From positions 372,001 to 436,000 of the forward strand of contig JADJLO010000001.1 in assembly GCA_016710075.1 (NCBI GenBank): a stretch of DNA of 64,000 nucleotides. The letters run 5' to 3'. This document shows, in pieces, positions 9,754-19,914 of this stretch. Both the position numbers and the translations under genes were made by a program. The first letter of the stretch is position 1, and every line of letters starts with the position of its first letter. The stretch comes from Acidobacteriota bacterium (GTDB taxonomy: Bacteria; Acidobacteriota; Blastocatellia; RBC074). The notes beneath the pieces were generated by a model. That model worked only from the letters and a program-made list of their open reading frames with translations. It ran no database searches and was not told the DNA's origin.

Positions 9754-10710
9754 TTAAGCAGCTTTTTCTTCAGTTGTCAGCTGCATGAATATATCTTCAA
9801 GGCTCAGAGAGACGGCGCGCAGTTCCAGCAGATCGATTCCGCTCGTGACGATGCCCGAGGCTATCTGGGAGCGGAGGTCGAGTCCCTGGGTGCTTTCGAT
9901 CGTCGCCGTCAGCAGCGAAGCATTCTCCTCGCCGGCGATCTCGACACTGGTGATGCCTTCAATCCGGCTGATCGATTGGTTCAGTCTGGCTTCTGTCTCG
10001 TCGCCTGAACGCCTGACGGTGATTCTGACACGCTCGCCGCCTTTGAGCTGATTGGTCAGGTTTTCAGTGGTGTCGATCGCGACGATCTTGCCCTTGTTGA
10101 TAATGGCTACGCGGTCGCAGGTCATCTCGACTTCCGGCAGAATATGAGTCGACAGGATTATCGTATGATCCCCGGCCAGCCCTCTGATCAGGTTACGAAC
10201 TTCCTTGATCTGATTGGGATCGAGGCCGACCGTCGGCTCATCGAGGATGACCACGTCGGGATTATGAACGATGGCTTGAGAGATCCCCACACGCTGCCTG
10301 TACCCGCGCGATAGTTTTTTGATAAGGTCCTTGCGCCGGTCAAGCACGTTGGTCATTCGCATGGACTCTTCCACCCGTTTGGGAATATCCGCCGTGCCGA
10401 CTCCCTTGATTCTGGCGACAAAGGAAAGATACTCCTCTACCGTCATATCCGTATAAAGCGGCGGCGTCTCGGGAAGATATCCGATGCGTTTGCGGACTTC
10501 CATCGATTGCTCGAATACATCGAATCCTGCAATCCGGGCCGTTCCGCCGGTTGCCGGCAGATAGCCGGTCAGTATCCGCATTGTCGTCGTCTTGCCGGCT
10601 CCATTGGGACCCAGAAATCCGAGGATCTCTCCCTTTTCTACCTTGAAAGAGATGTCATTTACAGCGCGAGCCTGTCCGTAGCTCTTGATAAGATGCTCAA
10701 CTTCGATCAA
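9754..10710 (-). CDS. ABC transporter ATP-binding protein (GldA-like)
   Basis: 318 residues. Walker A GPNGAGKTTTMRIL is near residue 34-47, the ABC signature LSRGYRQRVG near residue 135, and Walker B VVILDEPTVGLD near 153, followed by the switch His in STHILPE. The C-terminal 90 residues form the extra domain often seen in GldA/YhaQ-type ATPases. The start codon is TTG with a strong GGAGG 6 bases upstream; no ATG fits. A good sigma70-like promoter lies 86-114 bases upstream of the start, so this gene probably begins a separate transcript: ATPase, permease, GldG-like, DUF4340. Confidence 0.93.
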   Translation of the reverse strand: MIEVEHLIKSYGQARAVNDISFKVEKGEILGFLGPNGAGKTTTMRILTGYLPATGGTARIAGFDVFEQSMEVRKRIGYLPETPPLYTDMTVEEYLSFVARIKGVGTADIPKRVEESMRMTNVLDRRKDLIKKLSRGYRQRVGISQAIVHNPDVVILDEPTVGLDPNQIKEVRNLIRGLAGDHTIILSTHILPEVEMTCDRVAIINKGKIVAIDTTENLTNQLKGGERVRITVRRSGDETEARLNQSISRIEGITSVEIAGEENASLLTATIESTQGLDLRSQIASGIVTSGIDLLELRAVSLSLEDIFMQLTTEEKAA

Positions 10711-10795
10711 AACGGCCTCCGATTATTCAGTGGTTTGATCTTAAAAACCCAATGGTATTCCGGGTATATAAATTTCGATCTGATTTAAACTCTGA

Positions 10796-10824
10796 ATTCT
10801 ATTCAGCAATCAGGTAAGCGTCAA
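10796..10824 (-). promoter_or_regulatory. Predicted sigma70 promoter for the GldA-like ABC operon
   Basis: Reading the minus strand, TTGACG (complement of 10819-10824) is followed after 17 bases by TAGAAT (complement of 10796-10801). Both boxes match the consensus at five of six positions with ideal spacing. The predicted start near 10789 gives a leader of roughly 80 bases before the TTG start at 10710. Prediction from sequence only. Confidence 0.6.
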
Positions 10825-10844
10825 GTGGGGGAAGGGTGACCAAT

Positions 10845-10873
10845 GGTGGCGCAACCTGACGAGCTGCGCCACC
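10845..10873 (-). terminator. Hairpin downstream of the DUF4175 gene
   Basis: GGTGGCGCA (10845-10853) pairs perfectly with TGCGCCACC (10865-10873) around an 11-base loop. It lies 9 bases beyond the DUF4175 stop codon in the direction of transcription and just upstream of the predicted ABC-operon promoter. There is no clear U-tract, so it could be a weak terminator or only an mRNA-stabilising structure. Confidence 0.4.
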
Positions 10874-10881
10874 TGAACTGA

Positions 10882-13800
10882 TTAAGGTCTGGATGAGAGT
10901 CGCTTGTAGTATTCATCGACCAGTTTTCTATAGACAGCCGGGGCCGCCCCCTCATCGGACAGTCTCAGATTATTCTTGCCGAATTTGGCCTGAATCCGTT
11001 TGCTGAGTTCCATTTCGATACTGCGTAGCGGATCGATGACCTGTGCCTTGAGCAGATTGGCAGTGGCGTTATCGTCATTGGTTTGTGAGTCGCTTGCCTG
11101 TCTCAGGCCCTGGATAGCCTGATCGAGTCCACGGGCCATGTCGCGATCGCGGTTGAGCCCCTTGCGCAACTCTTCTGCATCGCGCAGATACTGTTTGAGC
11201 TCTGAGCCAATCTGGCGGTTAGGGTTGCCTCGAATCGGGCCGCCTCCGGACGGGTTTTGAGGATTCTGCTGGGATGGATTGCCTGCGCTCTGTGGGCTAC
11301 CCTGCTGTCCTCCTGACTGGCCTTGAGACTGTTGCCGGCCGCCGGGCTGTTGTCCTCCACCCTGCTGACCCTGCTGACCCTGCTGGCCTTGCTGTCCCTG
11401 CTGACCCTGCTGGCCTTGTTGACCCTGCTGACCCTGCTGACCCTGTTGTCCCTGCTGACCCTGTTGTCCCTGCTGACCCTGTTGTCCCTGCTGGCCCTGT
11501 TGTCCCTGCTGGCCTTGTTGACCCTGCTGGGCCCTGCTGTTGTTGACCTTGCTGGCCCCGCTGACCTTGCTGGCCCTGTTGTTGACCTTGCTGGCCACGC
11601 TGACCCTGCTGGCCTTGCTGACCCTGCTGTTGACCTTGCTGGCCACGCTGGCCCTGTTGGCCCTGCTGACCCTGCTGTTGACCTTGCTGTCCCTGCTGGC
11701 CACGCTGACCCTGTTGACCCTGCTGACCCTGCTGTCCCTGCTGGTTTTGTTGTTGTTGTCCTTTCTGGCCGCCCTGTTGATTCTTGTCATTCTGTTGGTT
11801 GCCGCTGCCGAGTTTCCGGCGCAGTGAATCGAGGTTATCGGCCAGTTGCCTGGTGCGATCGAGGGCATCTTCTGTCTCGGAGCCGGCGCCTTTCTTTTGA
11901 GCGCTCTTATCGGCTTCTTCCATCTGTTGGGCGAGGTCATTGAGGTTTTGCTGAATCATGCGTTCGCCGACGCGGGCGGCATCGAAGTAATTGTTATCGA
12001 CGAGTTGTTTGGTATTTCTGATGCGGTCGGAGACGCGATTCTGTCGCAGGCCATTTGCGGCTTCACGCAGCCTGTTACCGGCAGCCTGTTGTTCCTGGCC
12101 CAGATTACGTGCGGCCTGATCGATATCCTTTTCGAGACTGTTGATTTCATTGGCGAGAGATTCTTTGCGCTCGCCGAGCCTTTGTTTTGATTCATTTGCG
12201 GAAGGGTCGCCGGAGCCGGTTCGTCTGGCAACGTTCTCCATCTCCTGGGAGATCTCCTGTTGTTTAGAGGCGGCATTGGCGGCGCGCTGTTTGAGTTCCT
12301 GAACTGATTTGCCGCCTTGAGACTGCTGGAGCTGGTTGAGTCGTCTTTGAGCCTCTTCCAGTTGTTGCATGGCGCGGAGGTTTCTGGAGATGGACTCTTC
12401 CTGCTTGTTGTTCTGCTGGGCGTTCTGGGCGCGCTGCATTTCGTCGGCGGCCTGATTGAGCTTGTTGCTCAGATCCATCATTTGAGGGTCGCGTTTCTCG
12501 CGTGAGAGACGTTCGAGTTCCCGCGCGGCCTTTCTGGCTTCCTCCATCATCTGCTGCTGCTGACGGCCGCCTCCGCCGCCGCTCATATTCTGAGGCGACT
12601 GCCTCATGCGCTGCTGTTGTTGCTCAATTTCGCGCTGCATTCTGCGAGACAGCTCCTCGAGTTTCCGTTTGGTCTCGTCGTCCTTCTTTTGCCCCTGCCC
12701 CTGCTGCTGTTGCTGTTCGCGTTTGAGTGTCTCGTACTGGTTTTTCATCTTGTCCAGTTCGAGTTCGAAGAGGTCGGCAAGTTCTTCGGCTTTTTGTGAA
12801 CCCTGACCCTGGCTGTTCTGGCTGACAGCGATCTGCATTTCGCGGAAAATCGCGTCCGCACGTAACAATTGCTGGAGTGCCCGCTGTTCGTAGGGAAGGG
12901 CGTCTTTCCCCTTGCGGGCTTTGAGTTCCTTCGCCGCCGGATCCATCTCCTTCGTAGCCTGTGTCAGGTTCTCGACGAGTTTCAGAAAGTCGGGCTGCTG
13001 GTTGATCTGAGGGCCGAGTCGACGCTTGATGCGGTCGATGAGGGCGATGGCATCGGCAAGGACCTTCTCCTGCGCGAGCGTGACTGTGTTGTAGTTTTCG
13101 CCCTTCTCCTGTTCGGTATAGGTTGTTTCTTCGCGGTTGATTCTGAATGTGGCTGCAACTATCTCTTTCTGGCGTTTGGTCAGACCCTGCTGGTCTTCTT
13201 CACCGCTGCCGCCGCCACCGCTCTGTTGAGACTGCTTGAAGTCCTTCTCGAACGGCTTGACCTCGATGAAATAGATGTCGCTCGTCGTTTCATTGCGTGC
13301 GTCTCGCGCTTTCGCATAGTAGGAGATCAGGTCGCCGGGCTGGAGGCCGAATTCTTCGAGGAAGAATGTGTGGGCGCCGCTGAGCACTTTTGCCGATTCG
13401 CCGCGAAGTTTCTGGAGATCGACCTTCTTCTCTTCGCCACCGTTAACGGTGTAATAGAGATCGAGGGAAGTGACGCCATAATCGTCCTCTGCCTTTGCCA
13501 GCGTCAGGATCTCCTCGACGCTGGTTGCCCGCTGATCGCGGCCGGGTTTTTCAAAACTGACAACCGGGGGCCTGTCGTCGAGCACGGCAATATCGTGTTC
13601 ATTCGAGCCGTTATAGACATCGCCGTCGATGCTGGTCAACTGGATGTGATAGCTGCTGTTTTTGCTGACTGTAATGGCGCCGGCGAAATCATTCTCTCCG
13701 GAACTCTCCATCTCTATTTTCGATCCATCGGCAAGGATGATAAGGGCGGATTTCGCCCTTCCGCTGAGCTTTGCCGTGAGGCGGACAGTCGTGCCTGCGA

Positions 13801-14746
13801 GGACTGCGATATCAGGGGCGTCTTCGATGGTTTTGGGGGCGAGCCCCGTGTAGGACGGCGCATATTGCGTCTGGTCGATTCGTTTGATCAGCGGGAGATC
13901 GGCAACGGTCAGCTTGTAGATCTCGGATCTGCATCCGGCGGACTCGATGAAATATTCGCTGTCCTCCTGAATGTTGAAGATGAAAAACTGAAACCTGTTG
14001 TTGTCTTTGGTCTGCTCCATCGGCTGGCCGATCCACTGATCGTCTCTGGCGCCGGCCTTCCTGACAAAGATGGTGGTCTGCTCGGAGGAGAAGTTGATCA
14101 GTGTGGCGATCACCTTCTGATCCGAGGATTTGGGAACACGCGCCGTTCCGGGTTTGACATCTATTTTGAGAGCGTTGGCGGCGGCAGCGGTGCCGGCAGG
14201 GGCTACAAGCTGCGCTACGCCGCTCTTGATCTCGCCTGGTCCGAATACAACCGCACTGATGAAGAGAAGAATACTTGCGAGTGCAGCTCCGCCGAACTGA
14301 ATGAATTTTCTGGTGGGGATGACCGCATTGAGATCGATCTCGCCGGCTTCACGATCGGCGTCATCGATAAGTCTGCCGACGAGTGCCGGTGATGAATCGG
14401 CGACTCTCTCGCTTTCTGAAAACTCCACGGCGCTGACCAGCCTGTCATAAAGGCCCGGTTGTTTTTCCTCGACCAGCCTGGCGATCTGCGTGTTGCTGAT
14501 TTTGCGCCTCAAAGGCCTGATCAGAAAGAAAAACACGGTGGCGAGAATTCCCAGGATTGCCGTCGTTCGCAGGGAGATGAGCGCCGGCGAACTGAATCTG
14601 TATCGATAAGCAGCGAGACCGAGCAGCACCAACAAAATGGCGGCGACTGCGAGCAGGATTGTCACCCCGCGCAATGCCAGCAAAAGGCCACGCCGTCTTC
14701 GAACGGATTTGATGATTTCGTTAAGGCTGTCTCCCTGGAAATTCAT
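10882..14746 (-). CDS. DUF4175-like large membrane protein with Gly-Gln repeats, one frameshift
   Basis: About 1288 residues. The start is the ATG complementary to 14744-14746, preceded by GAGG; 19 residues of upstream open frame look non-coding. Three membrane helices occupy residues 20-45, 55-75 and 150-170 as in DUF4175. Extracytoplasmic Ig-like strands follow, with IKRIDQTQYAPSYTGL and DRPPVVSFEKPGRD. After them come about 500 residues of Gln/Glu/Arg-rich coiled coil, a collagen-like GQQ tract (coding 11350-11750) and a folded C-terminal helical part ending LVDEYYKRLSSRP. One extra C at the GGGCCC site 11529-11534 breaks the frame inside the repeat; the two frames share the same repeat sense, so the join is clear. 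It stands between BatA/VWA and the ABC genes. Its role is unknown; an envelope scaffold is a guess from structure. Confidence 0.8.
11350..11750 (-). repeat. Coding 9-base GQQ tandem repeat array
   Basis: About 400 bases of degenerate 9-mers encoding Gly-Gln-Gln, with some GQR and GQQQ variants. Codons alternate between CAG/CAA and GGT/GGC, so the array is not perfectly homogeneous, but several 9-27 base blocks are identical. It lies inside the DUF4175-like gene. Such a tract is liable to slippage and to assembly collapse, so its true length is uncertain. The frame break at 11529-11534 falls inside it. Confidence 0.85.
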
Positions 14747-14765
14747 AATAATAAAACCTCTTCTG

Positions 14766-16804
14766 TCAGTTGATAACCTTCGCCATCTTGATGCGCCGGG
14801 CAAGAATTGCTTCAGCCGTAAACAGGATCAGGGCCGTGATCAGCATCAGCCACCAGACGCGCTGTTTCGACTCGAGTTCCTCGTCGCTCAACTTCTGTTC
14901 GGCTGATGAAGCCGAAACAGCTTTCGGATCGGCTCCGGTGACTGATGTCATGAACTCATCGATATTGAGTCTGGTCAGATCGGATTCGCGCGGATCGAGA
15001 TTGACCGCGGCAAGTTCCGGCAAGTCCTGATATCTGAGACGATAGAAACCCGCTTCACGAGCATTGATGATCAGATCGCCGCCGGAAGTCTGCTGGTGGT
15101 CGGTCAGTCGCGCGCCGCCAGGCGTATCCACAGCCGGCAGCGAGCCGTCTTTGCCGGCTTTGCCGTAAAGGACTGGCCTGCCAGGTACCACGAATTAACC
15201 TCGCGCTCGCCGAGGTATCTTGCCATCTGCCTGACAAATGGCAGGTAGATCGGAGTCAGTGGCAGATCGTTCCAGCTCGAATCGAATGTCGAGGTGAATA
15301 ACAGCACTCTGCCCGAACCGAGAGTCGATTCGATCAGCGCGGGATTGGCGTCTTCATACCGTGCCAGAACTGATGCATTCGTCGCCGGCGCCGACTTGTG
15401 ATATCCGAAGACTCTCGCAGCCGAGAGCCTGCCGCTGCGCCGGAAGACCTCGAAGATCGGGTGATCGGTCTTGATCTCGCTCATCGACACATAATCGCCG
15501 CGCAACTGGACGGCCTCTTCAAGCTTTGCGGGCAGCCTGTTTTGAAAGGCCTCATTTAACTTCGCCGGATCGGTATGAGGGCCGGCGGAGATGATCAGCC
15601 CTCCACCCGCTTCGGCGAACTTGACCAACTGGGCACCGAGCGCCTGGCTGATAACTCCCGCATCATTGAGTATGATCAGCCGATACTGGGCGAGCTCGTT
15701 CGGGTTGATCGACCCCGCGGTTTTTACCTCTGTATTGAAAGGCAGATTTTCGCCCGTGGTCAGGGCATTTTTAAGATAGAAGCTCTCGCCTCGCCCCCTG
15801 GTCGCCGATTCGATTATCAAAGCTTTTGATTGCTCCGATCGGCGGAGAATAAAAAAGAATCGATTGTCGAAAGGGAAGTTGTCTCCCTCGACCTGAATGA
15901 TTGCCTGATTGGCTCCCGGGTTGAGATTGAAACCCGAAAATTCCACCTGTGTGGACTCGCCTGCAGGGATGTTGATTTCCCGTTTCTCCACGGTTCGGTC
16001 ATTGAGCAGCAGCTCGACCCTGGCTCCCTGTCTCGCCTCATCACTGAAATTTGATATTCTGGCCGTCAGTTTATCGGTGTATTTCGCCTGGTAAATCAAC
16101 GGCTGAGCGCCGACATCTGTGACCGCCAGATTCCTTGAAACAGGTTCGCCGGTATCAACCGGAATCAATTTGACCGATTTCCCTATCCTGTGAGATTCCA
16201 TCGCAGGGTTGACTCCCGATTTGTGGAAGTCGGAAATCAGGTAGATTCGCTTTTCCTCCTTCACCCCGTCCTTGAATAAAGCCTCTGCCGACCGCAGCGC
16301 CTGCGCATAATCGGTTGCAAGCGATCCAGGTTGGAGGCCATTGATCGTCGTTCTGATCTGGTTCAGATCGGCTCCGAGCTTGCTCTGTATTTCAACTCCC
16401 TGATTGAACGTGACGACTGCGAATCTGTCACCGGATGAGGCATTGTTGACGATATCGAGCGCTTTTCGTTTTGCCTGGTCGAATCGATTTGAAAACCGCG
16501 TGCTGAAGGAATTGTCCAGCAGGATGATGCTCGATCGCTGCCCACGGGCCGCTTCAGCCTCACTGCTGCTGAAATACGGCCGCACGAATGCCAGAACCAG
16601 CAGCAGGAATGCAAGGCATCTGAGCGCCAGTAGCAGCAGGTTTTGAATTCTTCGCCGGCGAATGGTGCGCTGCGGAACCCGCCTGACGAACATCAGAGAA
16701 GGGAATTCGATGCGTGGCGCCTTCGTTCGCCGCACCAGGTGCACGATTATCGGCAGCGCGACCGCTGCGGCTCCGATCAGAAATAGTGGATTGAGAAATG
16801 ACAT
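14766..16804 (-). CDS. BatA-type VWA membrane protein, one frameshift
   Basis: About 680 residues after joining. The N-terminus MSFLNPLFLIGAAAVALPII begins the BatA/aerotolerance N-terminal domain, with HLVRRTKAPRIEFPSLMFVRR and a second helix near residues 55-75. A von Willebrand A domain follows, with the metal-site DxSxS seen as LLDNSFS near residue 98. Further beta domains come next, and the C-terminus has a final helix, WWLMLITALILFTAEAILARR. The frame breaks near 15172-15174, where one G of a likely GG pair is missing; the downstream frame reads VLYGKAGKDGSLPAV. It starts 19-20 bases upstream of DUF4175 and follows DUF58. MoxR-DUF58-BatA sets assist assembly of envelope proteins or complexes in the few studied cases. 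Confidence 0.85.
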
Positions 16805-16824
16805 CTTCTTCTAATTCTATTACC

Positions 16825-16843
16825 TTTGTAACTGCTCAGCCCC
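16825..16843 (+). repeat. Dispersed 19-base intergenic word
   Basis: TTTGTAACTGCTCAGCCCC sits in the short gap between the BatA/VWA and DUF58 genes. The same word occurs, with a TC insertion, at about 38287-38307 and in inverse orientation at 38574-38590 as the arms of an inverted-repeat element. Three copies in 64 kb at gene borders suggest a dispersed element or conserved site. Confidence 0.55.
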
Positions 16844-16852
16844 GTTATTATT

Positions 16853-17820
16853 TTACTGATTTGCCCGCTTCGAGAGGAAAGAGTAGAGCGCGTAATCGAG
16901 GGCTTTGTCCGTCGTCAACAACTCGTAGTCGATCTTGTTTTTCGCCATCCCTTCGCGCAACTCCTCGATGTGAGCGCTCATTGCCTGCCGATACCCATCG
17001 GCCAGAATGTCGGGCATGACGTGTATCTGCTCCTCAGTCTCTGAATCCTCAAGCAGAACGGGCTCTGTAAAATTGAAATCGATCTCGTTCCGGTCGAGAA
17101 TCTGAAAGACGATGACATCGTTCCCCTTGAATTTCAGGTGTTGAAGCGCTTTGATCACTTCCTCAGGTTCATCGTAAAAATCCGAGATGACGACAATGAT
17201 TCCACGGCGGTAGATCCGTTCCGCGGCTTCATGCAGCATCTTCGAGAGGTTGGTCTCGTTGCCGGCTTCGAGCTGCTCCATGCGTCCGAAGATGGTTCTC
17301 ATGTGGCCGGTGCGACTCAGCGCCGGAACGTGCGTTCTCACCTGCTGATCAAAGGCAATCAACCCCACCGCATCCTGCTGCTTGTTTGCCAGGTAGGCCA
17401 GAGATGCCCCGAGAAATTGCGCATACTGAAGTTTCGTGATGCTCGACGTCGTGTATTTCATCGATGCGCTCGCATCAAGCAGGATGTGGCACTGAGCATT
17501 CGTGTCGGCCCTGAACTTCTTGATATAGTAGCGATCGGTTCTGCCCAGCAGCTTCCAGTCCAGATAACGCAGATCATCGCCCGGCATATACTGGCGGTAT
17601 TCAGCGAACTCCGTGGAGAAGCCAGTGTAGGGCGACCGGTGCAGACCCGAAATAAACCCTTCCACGACGCTGCGCGCCAGAAGCTCAAGCGACTGTATGC
17701 TGGCAAGCACCTCAGGCGCCAGAAACCTTTCTGGCCTGCTGCCATTCTTGGCGCGCCCTTCGGCGCAACGCTCTTTTCGAGGTCCAGCCCTGCGGCCTGC
17801 TTTTTATTTCTCCACCACAT
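16853..17820 (-). CDS. DUF58 (VWA-like) protein, probable frameshift near the N-terminus
   Basis: The uninterrupted frame starts in mid-domain at 17710, but homologues normally have residues like RFLAPEVL before it. These are present just upstream without a start codon. A proper ATG with AGGA upstream lies at 17820 and encodes MWWRNKKQAAGLDLEKS. Adding one A to the AAA run complementary to 17728-17730 joins the two as GQKRFLAPEVLASIQ. The body has GLHRSPYTGFSTEFAEYRQYMPGDDLRYLDWK, the DUF58 hallmark, and a metal site LLDASASM. No membrane helix. It lies between MoxR and BatA/VWA, its standard partners. Confidence 0.88.
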
Positions 17821-17837
17821 TGAAAAATCCTGATAGC

Positions 17838-17950
17838 TTGAAGTTTAAAGCTTAAAGAAGATGCGGTTAAATGGTTGTCGGCTTAAGGATGATAAACAGC
17901 TCAAGCCATTGATGAACCCTCTTTAAACTTTAAACTTTGAACTTTAAACC
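17838..17950. repeat. Intergenic AACTTTAAACTTT word repeat, inverted
   Basis: The 135-base gap between MoxR and DUF58 contains GAAGTTTAAAGCTTAAAGAAG on one side and several overlapping copies of TTTAAACTTTAAACTTT on the other (about 17920-17949). The words are partly palindromic and mutually complementary. The same theme recurs at 34330-34385 and 38588-38620. No promoter was recognised in it. Confidence 0.65.
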
Positions 17951-17955
17951 GCTTA

Positions 17956-18978
<1,023 letters not shown>

Positions 18979-19058
18979 TAAGGTCTCCCTTTGATGAATC
19001 TCATTCCTGAAATTCGAGATTTGAAATAATGATTAAAAGTCCTCTGGTTGACGCGTCT

Positions 19059-19883
19059 TCAGTGAGTCAACGCGTACATAATATAATTGACTCCGAATTT
19101 ATAGGCATCGTTTGTTTCCTCGATCGGCCTGAACGGATTGTCGGAGAACTGCCAGTAATCGCTGACATCGTAATTGTAATTGACGATCATCATAAGCCTT
19201 CCGGTTTCATCTTCGAGACCCCAGAATTCAGGCGTCTGGGTTTCGCGGGTGACGTATCCGCCGCCATAGACCGGGTTGACATCGATGGTTTTGATCGAAA
19301 AGAAGCAGTTGAATATCGGATGAGAGATGTCCAGCTTCTTCAATTCCAGTTCAGGGAAGGCTCTCTTCAAATGGTTGCGAAGATTGTAGAACTGATATGG
19401 AGTACGGAAGTCGTCAACCAGCAGGAACCCGCCTCGCAGGCAGTACTCGCGCATTCCTGCAATCTCGGCATCGGTCAGGTTCATGAAGCCGACCTCGCAG
19501 AGATAAGCAAACGGGAATTTGTAGATGGCCGGATCGTCCAGGCTGACGATCGGTTCATTGATGTCCATGTTCGCATCGACCTTTGACAGTTCGGTGATGA
19601 TCTTCATCAGGTGCCGCCCGGCAACCGGATAATCGTGCGACCACGGTGGACCTCCGTCCCCGAGCACATTGTTGTATCCGTAAGCCCCGGCAAACTGGCT
19701 GGTATCGTATCGCACCCGGACGAAAGTGAATCTGCCCGAGAGGTTAGGGTCGGGTTTTGTGATGCCGTTTTCAGTGACATCAGGGAGATCCATTTTAGGC
19801 TTGCGATGCGGGCGCTGAGCCATCGCAATACCCGCCAGCAGGCAGAGCGCCAGAGTCGAGATTATCAGCCGTCGTTTATTCAT
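19059..19883 (-). CDS. DUF4159 secreted protein
   Basis: 274 residues with a signal peptide (MNKRRLIISTLALCLLAGIAMA). The mature domain has FTFVRVRYDTSQF, GPPWSHDYPVAGRHLM, CLRGGFLLVDDFR, HPIFNCFFSI and DVSDYWQFSDNPF, which match the DUF4159 family, a glutamine-amidotransferase-like fold. It stands between the TPR gluzincin-like gene (32 bases) and MoxR. DUF4159 proteins are regularly part of MoxR/BatA/GATase clusters in several phyla, but their biochemical role is not known. Confidence 0.9.
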   Translation of the reverse strand: MNKRRLIISTLALCLLAGIAMAQRPHRKPKMDLPDVTENGITKPDPNLSGRFTFVRVRYDTSQFAGAYGYNNVLGDGGPPWSHDYPVAGRHLMKIITELSKVDANMDINEPIVSLDDPAIYKFPFAYLCEVGFMNLTDAEIAGMREYCLRGGFLLVDDFRTPYQFYNLRNHLKRAFPELELKKLDISHPIFNCFFSIKTIDVNPVYGGGYVTRETQTPEFWGLEDETGRLMMIVNYNYDVSDYWQFSDNPFRPIEETNDAYKFGVNYIMYALTH

Positions 19884-19914
19884 CGTTACTCCATTCGCCC
19901 GATCAGGGTGTGGT

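Noticed and set aside
11350..11750. Possible CRISPR or non-coding satellite
   Set aside because: The repeats keep a coding frame of the DUF4175 protein, have a 9-base period and no unique spacers.
11323..11943. Leu/Thr-rich plus-strand open frames across 11323-11943
   Set aside because: They are the complement of the GQQ repeat, and the low-complexity Leu/Thr or Ala/Asp pattern follows from it.
12869..14392. 507-residue plus-strand open frame antisense to the DUF4175 gene
   Set aside because: Shadow of the real minus-strand gene; no family motif or ribosome site, and composition typical of complementary frames.
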